Assembly (NCBI GenBank): GCA_022711075.1
Contig: JAKLFS010000014.1
Span: forward strand, 1 to 9,718
Direction of reading: 5' to 3'
Origin: Patescibacteria group bacterium
GTDB lineage: Bacteria; Patescibacteriota; Minisyncoccia; UBA6257; JAAZHW01
DNA length: 9,718 bases
Positions 5,523 through 9,718 of this stretch are shown piece after piece. The first letter of the stretch is position 1, and every line of letters begins with the position of its first letter. The notes under the pieces are model-generated. The model saw only the letters and a list, made by a program, of their open reading frames with translations, had not been told where the DNA came from and searched no databases. The position numbers were made by a program, and so were the translations under genes.

Positions 5523-5939
5523 TTAAATTATTTTTGATAAATCGCCGTGGATAATAATTGGCTGCATACTCTGAATTTCTTGTTTGATTAGCTTTGTTTC
5601 CGGAATATCATTCATTAAGAAAATCTTTTTTCTCATAATATAGGCATAGCCCATTTCCAAAAAAGAATTTCCGCCAATATAATTCTTTACGCGTTTTTTG
5701 TCGTAATTTAAAACTAAAATGGCGTCCGAAGTATTTATTAAATCATAGTGCTTCCGAATAAGGTCAAGGGCTATCTTTCTTTTGGCGCCTTCCGAACCGC
5801 CTATTTTCTTTAATAACCCCTTAACATGCGCCTCCGTATCATATGGCACGAAACAAGTATGGCCGGCTTGTTCCAGTTTGTCTTTAACGTCCAGCATTTC
5901 TTTGGCAAAAGCCATACTTCCACAAATGGTAATTTTCAT
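5523..5939 (-). CDS. Nucleoside 2-deoxyribosyltransferase-like protein
   Basis: A 138-residue Rossmann-like protein resembling the nucleoside 2-deoxyribosyltransferase family, which cleaves or exchanges the glycosidic bond of deoxynucleosides or their monophosphates. Visible: strand MKITICGSM with the GS nucleotide-binding turn (7-8), strand HTCFVPYD, an RKHYDLINTSDAILVLN segment with D72 in the family's central strand, and YIGGNSFLEMGYA, where E95 matches the catalytic glutamate in the family's G..S.EMGYA helix. The substrate cannot be told; related small proteins hydrolyse modified or surplus nucleotides. It is separated by one base from the upstream Nudix stop and by 2 bp from the downstream methyltransferase, so the three are one transcription unit. 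Confidence 0.7.
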   Translation of the reverse strand: MKITICGSMAFAKEMLDVKDKLEQAGHTCFVPYDTEAHVKGLLKKIGGSEGAKRKIALDLIRKHYDLINTSDAILVLNYDKKRVKNYIGGNSFLEMGYAYIMRKKIFLMNDIPETKLIKQEIQSMQPIIIHGDLSKII

Positions 5940-5940
5940 A

Positions 5941-6390
5941 TTATTTTAAATGTTTCGGATAATTTTTTGAATAATCAAATTTTAATTCCCTGAAAAATTT
6001 CCGCGTTTTCGGCCAAGTAAGCTTTCGGAGCGCTGTTTTTTTATCAACCCAAGCGTATTTGTTATGCTCCGTGATATCCTGTTTCAAAGAAATTTTTTGC
6101 CTCATATCGGCCCTCACCACATACAAACAAACAATGGAAAAATCCCTGCCCATTGCCCGCCAATTCTCACGATAGTTAAATTTTTTGAGTATTTTGAATT
6201 TTTTTAATTTGGTTTCCTCTTTAATGCCGCGCTTAATAGTTTGCAAAGTCGTTTCACCCGGTTCCATTGTTTCTTTTAAAAACTCCCAACCGCGCCAATT
6301 CAAAACGCGGCGCAAAATCAAAAAGTACGGCTTACCGTCTTTAATGTCGTAAATGATTGCGCGAACTTTTTTAATTGGTTTGAATTTCAT
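5941..6390 (-). CDS. Nudix-like hydrolase with degenerate Nudix box
   Basis: A 149-residue protein with the Nudix fold pattern: strand KVRAIIYDIKDGKPYFLILRR, then a Nudix-box region at residues 40-62 (consensus G-x5-E-x7-R-E-U-x-E-E-x-G-U). Here E46, R54 and the metal-binding pair E58-E59 are present. The first glycine is E40, the E after R is G55, and the last glycine is K61. Nudix enzymes hydrolyse nucleoside diphosphate-linked compounds; with three box positions altered, activity is uncertain. The ATG at 6390 is chosen because AGGTGG sits 5 bp upstream (6396-6401) and the fold begins here. The frame is open upstream to 6528, but that stretch codes for the secreted peptide in another frame. 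It overlaps that peptide gene by 20 bp. Confidence 0.72.
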   Translation of the reverse strand: MKFKPIKKVRAIIYDIKDGKPYFLILRRVLNWRGWEFLKETMEPGETTLQTIKRGIKEETKLKKFKILKKFNYRENWRAMGRDFSIVCLYVVRADMRQKISLKQDITEHNKYAWVDKKTALRKLTWPKTRKFFRELKFDYSKNYPKHLK

Positions 6391-6550
6391 GTTGGCCACC
6401 TGTTCCGCTCCCATCTTGCGATTGTTGTTGGATTTGAATTTGTTGCCCAATTTGATTTTGATTCCCATTCTGATTATTGGCCGCGCCAGCAACGCCAACA
6501 AATATAAACACAAAAATAAATGCGGCAATGATTAAAATTTTATTCCTCAT
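6371..6550 (-). CDS. Small secreted or membrane-anchored Q/N-rich peptide (59 aa)
   Basis: A short gene easily missed by callers. The ATG at 6550 follows AAGGA (6561-6565) at 10 bp and the stop TAA is at 6371-6373. The peptide has a classic signal sequence: RNK, then a hydrophobic core IL..AAFIFVFIFVGV, then AGAA as a possible signal peptidase site (about residues 21-24). The mature remainder of about 35 residues is dominated by Q, N, G and S, with no cysteine, and ends in N. The coding pattern is credible because charge, core and cleavage site are all in order, and the competing frames give nothing comparable. Its last 20 bp overlap the Nudix start. No family recognised; short Q/N-rich secreted proteins are, from memory, common in Patescibacteria. 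Confidence 0.68.
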   Translation of the reverse strand: MRNKILIIAAFIFVFIFVGVAGAANNQNGNQNQIGQQIQIQQQSQDGSGTGGQHEIQTN

Positions 6551-6567
6551 ATGTTATTTTTCCTTTC

Positions 6568-6597
6568 CGCTTGCACGGACTAAAACCAATGCAAGCG
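6568..6597. repeat. 8-bp inverted repeat upstream of the secreted-peptide operon
   Basis: CGCTTGCA (6568-6575) and TGCAAGCG (6590-6597) form a perfect inverted repeat with a 14-bp spacer, half-site centres 22 bp apart (about two helical turns). It lies immediately upstream of the Shine-Dalgarno of the 59-residue gene. It could be an operator for a dimeric regulator or a hairpin in the 5' leader. No convincing promoter is seen around it. Confidence 0.5.
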
Positions 6598-6671
6598 TTA
6601 TGGTTTAAATTAACAACGATTAAATACTCCAACCTTATTTTATTTTAACATTAAATTCGATACAAAAAACT

Positions 6672-7331
6672 CTATTTTTTTAAAATAAAGCTTTTAATGC
6701 TATTAGAAAACTCTTCTTTATATGCCTCCCAGCTACTTTTTAGCGTGTTATACGATATTACCCAAACATCATCGCCATCTCCCTGAATAGTCACTATCAA
6801 AACCTTAAGATTTATTCCCTGCTTGGACATTTCCGCTTCAACTGCATGGGCAGATTGTCCATTTATCATTAAATCGTTTTCATTGGAAAAAACAATTCCC
6901 AAAATAGACTTTTGAAGTTCGCCCTTAATAGATTGCATATATTCACGCATGGTTTTCCCCAAAAGTGAATCGAGGCTTACCGCAAGATAACTTTTAAAAT
7001 TAATTGACTGTGCGGCTGCATCGCTAACATTTTCATTTACATTGGCTGCCATTGCTGTAACGCCAGCCACGGCATTGGCAACTTTACTCCAACCAATGGG
7101 AAGCTCCATAGAAAAATCGTCTGTCACCAATTTATTCTTCTCTTCACTGTTATTATTTATTTCTGTTTGATGCTCGGCTAACGCCTCGCCTTGCGTGTTA
7201 TTTTCAACGTTCTTGCCGTTTCCCGTCGGAGCTATAAAAGTTTTATTGCGACCGAATATAAAAGCCGCCGCCAAAAACACTAAAACAAAAACTGAAAGCA
7301 CTAAAATAAAAATTTTTTTCTTTTTTTTCAT
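6672..7331 (-). CDS. Membrane-anchored hypothetical protein, possibly PsbP-like
   Basis: A 219-residue protein with a lysine-rich N-terminus (MKKKKK), one transmembrane segment (about residues 7-27), a polar N/E-rich linker (about 35-70), and an extracytoplasmic domain beginning LVTDDFSMELPIGW. It has no cysteine, so it is not a lipoprotein. The D-FSMELP-GW opening and the C-terminal pattern VWVISYNTLKSSWEAYKEEFSNSIKSF resemble PsbP-like or DUF1795-type extracytoplasmic domains seen in many bacteria, but the match is by pattern only. Its ATG lies 7 bp after the PNPOx-like stop, so it probably belongs to the same transcript. It ends with TAG; an intergenic stretch of 121 bp follows before the secreted-peptide gene. 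Confidence 0.6.
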   Translation of the reverse strand: MKKKKKIFILVLSVFVLVFLAAAFIFGRNKTFIAPTGNGKNVENNTQGEALAEHQTEINNNSEEKNKLVTDDFSMELPIGWSKVANAVAGVTAMAANVNENVSDAAAQSINFKSYLAVSLDSLLGKTMREYMQSIKGELQKSILGIVFSNENDLMINGQSAHAVEAEMSKQGINLKVLIVTIQGDGDDVWVISYNTLKSSWEAYKEEFSNSIKSFILKK

Positions 7332-7338
7332 ATTTTTA

Positions 7339-7683
7339 TTATTTAACGACTTTCCCTTTATTTAAATCGAAAGCTTTGTTCACCGTTATCACTATGGCAT
7401 TCTTAACGGAATATCCTTTGCTTCTTTTACCACACAGAGCAAAATATTTTCCAGAGGTAAAAATTTCTGCCTTGCCCTTAATTCTAAAATATCCACCCAC
7501 AATACAAATGTTTGGGTTACTCTTAAGGTTTTTAATTGTATTCCTCATCTGACAATTAGCAACAAGTAATTTGCCGTTCACAAAACCCAAAGAAATAATA
7601 ATGTTGGCATTGGGAAGGCCTCCTTTTGAAGCCGTTGCCAAAATTATTTCCTTGCCCTCTTTAAAATTATTTTTCCAATTCAT
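7339..7683 (-). CDS. PNPOx-like flavin-binding protein
   Basis: A 114-residue protein of the split beta-barrel, FMN-binding pyridoxamine 5'-phosphate oxidase-like superfamily. Visible: N-terminal helix KNNFKEGKEIILATASKGGLPNANI (the usual strand-turn where the family places its first flavin contacts), then GFVNGKLLVANCQMRNTIKNLKSNPNICIVGG with the N-x-K-N-L helix of the fold, and a closing strand KNAIVITVNKAFDL. It lacks residues that would identify a true PdxH and is much shorter than PdxH (about 215), so substrate and cofactor are unknown. The start is ATG 7683; the frame stays open to 7731, but that part is tRNA-Ser. Only 5 bp separate the tRNA CCA end from the ATG. Confidence 0.7.
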   Translation of the reverse strand: MNWKNNFKEGKEIILATASKGGLPNANIIISLGFVNGKLLVANCQMRNTIKNLKSNPNICIVGGYFRIKGKAEIFTSGKYFALCGKRSKGYSVKNAIVITVNKAFDLNKGKVVK

Positions 7684-7688
7684 ATTAA

Positions 7689-7776
7689 TGGCGGAGGGGG
7701 CGAGATTCGAACTCGCGATGCCTTGCGGCATATTCGCTCTCCAAGCGAACGCACTAGACCACTATGCGACCCCTCC
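7689..7776 (-). tRNA. tRNA-Ser(GGA), CCA encoded
   Basis: Type II tRNA on the minus strand. Acceptor GGAGGGG (7770-7776) pairs with CCCCTCC (7693-7699). Anticodon stem TTCGC/GCGAA with loop TTGGAGA gives GGA. Long variable arm TATGCCGCAAGGCATC; T arm GCGAG TTCGAAT CTCGC. The discriminator is G (7692), as expected for serine, followed by encoded CCA (7689-7691). It lies 6 bp after the htpX stop and 5 bp before the PNPOx-like start, so it is embedded in an mRNA. Confidence 0.95.
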
Positions 7777-7782
7777 TAAATT

Positions 7783-8691
7783 TTAAACCGACATCTCACG
7801 CAATATTTTCACCCTCTCCTCTATTGGCGGATGGGTACTAAACATTTTGACCAGCCAGGAATTTTTTTTCTTGCCCTTGAATGGATTAGAAATGTACAAA
7901 TGCGCCGTGGCATTGGAAGTATAACGCATTGGCGTTTGATCAGCAGAGATTTTTTCCAAAGCATTGGCTAAGCCTTCGGGAAAACGGGTCAAAAGTGCAC
8001 CGGAAGCATCAGCCAAATATTCACGCTTCCGAGAAATCGCAAGCTGCATCAATTGAGCAATAATCGGCGAAAGAATGATAAATACCAGGCCGACAACCAT
8101 AATAATGGCGCCGAGCTGGCCGCTATCGCGGTCATTATCCCGGCTGCCGCCCATTCCTGAAAATCGCGCCCGCAAAAACATATCGGAGACAATTGACACC
8201 AGTCCCACCAATACCACTATAACAGTTTGCAACAAAATATCGCGATTGCCAATATGCGAGAGCTCATGAGCGATAACCCCTTCCAATTCCGATTTATTTA
8301 ATTTATCCAGCAGTCCCTGGGTCACCGCTAACGCGGCATGCTGGGCATTGCGGCCAGTGGCAAAAGCGTTCGGCGAAGCTTCCGGCAAAATATAAATTTT
8401 GGGCATCGGCAAGCCGGCTGTAATGCAAAGATTTTCCACGATATGATAAAGCTCCTGATTTTGATCGTGTTCCAAAGGCTGGGCATGGCTTAATCCCAAA
8501 ACAATTTTATCCGAAGTCCAATAACTGATGAAATTCATTCCGACACTAAAAATCACCGCAATATATAAAATATTCGGCGATTGATAGTAATAACTCAAAA
8601 ACCAGCCCAAAGCGATAATCACCACCAAAAACAAGCTCATCAAAAGCCAGGTTTTTCTGATGTTCTTCGATTGCTGCGTGTATAAATTCAT
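7783..8691 (-). CDS. htpX: HtpX-family membrane zinc metalloprotease
   Basis: M48-family inner-membrane endopeptidase that degrades misfolded membrane proteins. 302 residues, close to the E. coli HtpX length (about 290). Two N-terminal membrane segments (about 14-34 and 40-58), a conserved ASPNAFATGRN segment (105-114), zinc motif HELSH (142-146), a third and possibly fourth membrane segment (154-172 and 193-215), the third zinc ligand E224 in RKREYLADA, and a C-terminal STHPP.EERV motif. The ATG lies 3 bp after the lemA stop. The lemA-htpX pair is a common bacterial arrangement, so the two probably work together at the membrane. tRNA-Ser follows 6 bp after the stop. Confidence 0.94.
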   Translation of the reverse strand: MNLYTQQSKNIRKTWLLMSLFLVVIIALGWFLSYYYQSPNILYIAVIFSVGMNFISYWTSDKIVLGLSHAQPLEHDQNQELYHIVENLCITAGLPMPKIYILPEASPNAFATGRNAQHAALAVTQGLLDKLNKSELEGVIAHELSHIGNRDILLQTVIVVLVGLVSIVSDMFLRARFSGMGGSRDNDRDSGQLGAIIMVVGLVFIILSPIIAQLMQLAISRKREYLADASGALLTRFPEGLANALEKISADQTPMRYTSNATAHLYISNPFKGKKKNSWLVKMFSTHPPIEERVKILREMSV

Positions 8692-8694
8692 CTG

Positions 8695-9246
8695 CTAGAA
8701 CTTAACTTTGACCGGTTCTTTCTCTGCGGCGTTCTGCACTTCAAAGAATTCCGCCTTTTGGAATTTGAACATTCCGGCAACGATATTGGAAGGAAAAACT
8801 TCAATCTTGGTGTTCAGCACCAAAACATTGCTGTTGTAAAATCGGCGGGCTGCCTGAATTTTATCTTCAGTATCAGTTAATTCCCTTTGCAATTCCAAAA
8901 AATTAGCGTTCGCCTTCAATTCCGGATAGCTTTCGGTCACGGCAAAAAGGGTCTTTAAAGTTCCGGACAAAGCATCTTCAGCCTTGGCTTTTTCGGCAAA
9001 TCCCTTGGCGGAAATCGCCTGCGCCCTGGCAGCCGTCACATTTTCAAAAGCGGTCTTTTCATGAGCCGCATAGCCCTTAACGGTTTCCACCAAATTTGGA
9101 ATCAAGTCATAACGCCTCTTCAGCTGGACCTCAATGTCCGAACCAGACTCTTTAACGCGGTTGCGAAGCCTAATCAAGCCGTTATAAATGCCGATGACAA
9201 AAAAGACAAGGGCAAAGACAATAATCGCAATAATCCATCCGATCAT
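8695..9246 (-). CDS. lemA: LemA family protein
   Basis: A 183-residue membrane protein with one N-terminal transmembrane segment (about 2-22) and a cytoplasmic or periplasmic helical-bundle domain. Family motifs: YNGLIRLRNRVKESGSDIEVQLKRRYDLIPNLVETVKGYAAHE (about 21-63), NFLELQRELTDTEDKIQAARRFYN (about 115-138), and a KIEVFPSNIVAG end. The biochemical role of LemA is not firmly known; genes for it are often paired with htpX, as here, 3 bp apart. The stop is TAG. The start lies downstream of two possible promoters, and no Shine-Dalgarno is seen. Confidence 0.93.
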   Translation of the reverse strand: MIGWIIAIIVFALVFFVIGIYNGLIRLRNRVKESGSDIEVQLKRRYDLIPNLVETVKGYAAHEKTAFENVTAARAQAISAKGFAEKAKAEDALSGTLKTLFAVTESYPELKANANFLELQRELTDTEDKIQAARRFYNSNVLVLNTKIEVFPSNIVAGMFKFQKAEFFEVQNAAEKEPVKVKF

Positions 9247-9284
9247 AATAAATTTAATAAATTAAAATCGACTAAGTTAATAAT

Positions 9285-9312
9285 ATGATAGCACACTGGC
9301 CTCAAAAATCAA
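9285..9312 (-). promoter_or_regulatory. Candidate promoter of the lemA-htpX operon
   Basis: TTGATT (9307-9312), a 16-bp spacer and TATCAT (9285-9290), between trmD and lemA. It would give a leader of about 30 nt with no Shine-Dalgarno. A second pair, TTAACT (9275-9280), 17 bp, TTAAAT (9252-9257), ends 5 bp before the ATG and would give a leaderless mRNA. Confidence 0.4.
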
Positions 9313-9317
9313 CGGAC

Positions 9318-9718
9318 TTATTTAAGATTTTTCCGGCGCCAATCTTCTATTTCTTTATGATTGCCGGAAAGCAAAGCTTTCGGCGTCAACCAACGAATTT
9401 TTTTGTTTTTTGGTCTAGGATAAAAGATTTCCGGCCGCGTGTAAACCGGATAACTGGGCAATTCTTCCGGCTTATTCTTTGGCCAGCGCTTGGTTTCAAT
9501 TGATTCGGTATTACCTAAAAATCCGGGAATTAAGCGCGAAACAGCGTCAACCAAAAGCATTGCCGGAATCTCGCCGCCGGAAAGAACAAAATCGCCCATT
9601 GAAATTTCTTCATCAGCCAAATATTTTGCCACCCGCTCGTCCACTCCTTCGTAATGACCGCAAATCAATGTTAACTCTTTATATTTATTCAACTTCTCCG
9701 CGTATTTTTGGTCAAATT
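9318..9718 (-). CDS. trmD: tRNA (guanine-N1)-methyltransferase, C-terminal part (runs off right edge)
   Basis: TrmD methylates G37 of tRNAs reading from G with S-adenosylmethionine, preventing frameshifts; it uses a trefoil-knot (SPOUT) fold. The frame is open to the right edge, so the true start is outside; the TTG at 9692 is not a start. Visible: ICGHYEGVDERV (from about 9660 leftwards), EEISMGDFVLSGGEIPAMLLVDAVSRLIPGFLGN (knot and cofactor loop), and YPVYTRPEIFYPRP. After GNHKEIEDWRR the protein ends in KNLK, shorter than many TrmD proteins, which continue with further R-rich residues. The stop lies 71 bp before lemA. The canonical neighbours rpsP, rimM and rplS are not adjacent here. Confidence 0.95.
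   Translation of the reverse strand, partial: FDQKYAEKLNKYKELTLICGHYEGVDERVAKYLADEEISMGDFVLSGGEIPAMLLVDAVSRLIPGFLGNTESIETKRWPKNKPEELPSYPVYTRPEIFYPRPKNKKIRWLTPKALLSGNHKEIEDWRRKNLK

Noticed and set aside
6391..6528. N-terminal extension of the Nudix frame up to 6528.
   Set aside because: This stretch codes for the signal peptide gene in another frame; a Shine-Dalgarno-like AGGTGG supports ATG 6390, and the Nudix fold begins there.
6353..6535. Plus-strand 60-residue hydrophobic frame opposite the secreted peptide.
   Set aside because: Its hydrophobicity is the mirror of the Q/N-rich codons on the other strand. It lacks a Shine-Dalgarno, whereas the minus-strand frame has one plus an ordered signal peptide.

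Overview
This AT-rich window looks like a piece of a Candidate Phyla Radiation (Patescibacteria, probably Parcubacteria-like) chromosome. That assignment is inference. It rests on very compact genes, tRNAs mostly without an encoded CCA, short single-domain enzymes, a small secreted Q/N-rich peptide, several starts sitting directly behind a -10 box instead of a Shine-Dalgarno, and the gene set (YvcK/CofD-like, L19 with an acidic tail, short YbaB, LemA-HtpX, TrmD). Reading frames are intact under the standard code. None of the 15 visible stop codons is TGA (12 TAA, 3 TAG).

Layout. Positions 1-988 are on the minus strand: rplS, then tRNA-Leu(GAG), a hairpin terminator, then the 5' part of a yvcK-like gene running off the left edge. 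Positions 1045-2936 are on the plus strand: a phosphohexomutase overlapping rbfA, followed at once by tRNA-Cys(GCA) and tRNA-Leu(CAA), closed by a terminator shared with the convergent ybaB (2946-3194, minus). Positions 3258-5243 are on the plus strand: tRNA-Val(TAC), a long hairpin, tRNA-Phe(GAA), a stand-alone receiver-domain protein with its own terminator, an unusual tRNA-Gly(GCC), and a membrane-anchored CapA-type protein.

Everything from 5227 to the right edge is on the minus strand. In transcription order it reads: trmD (partial), lemA, htpX, tRNA-Ser(GGA), a PNPOx-like flavoprotein, a membrane-anchored hypothetical protein, a 59-residue secreted Q/N-rich peptide, a Nudix-like protein, a nucleoside 2-deoxyribosyltransferase-like protein and a single-domain O6-alkylguanine methyltransferase. 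The last four are packed or overlapping and look like one operon, three of whose members plausibly act on nucleotides or damaged DNA.

Most of the window is housekeeping: translation (L19, RbfA, TrmD, seven tRNAs), sugar-phosphate and envelope metabolism, and membrane protein quality control. I see no CRISPR array, insertion sequence or obvious defence system. The most interesting points are the promoter-to-start spacing that implies leaderless mRNAs, the easily missed secreted peptide overlapping the Nudix gene, the paired changes at the elbow of tRNA-Gly, and the small nucleotide-handling operon with a degenerate Nudix box.
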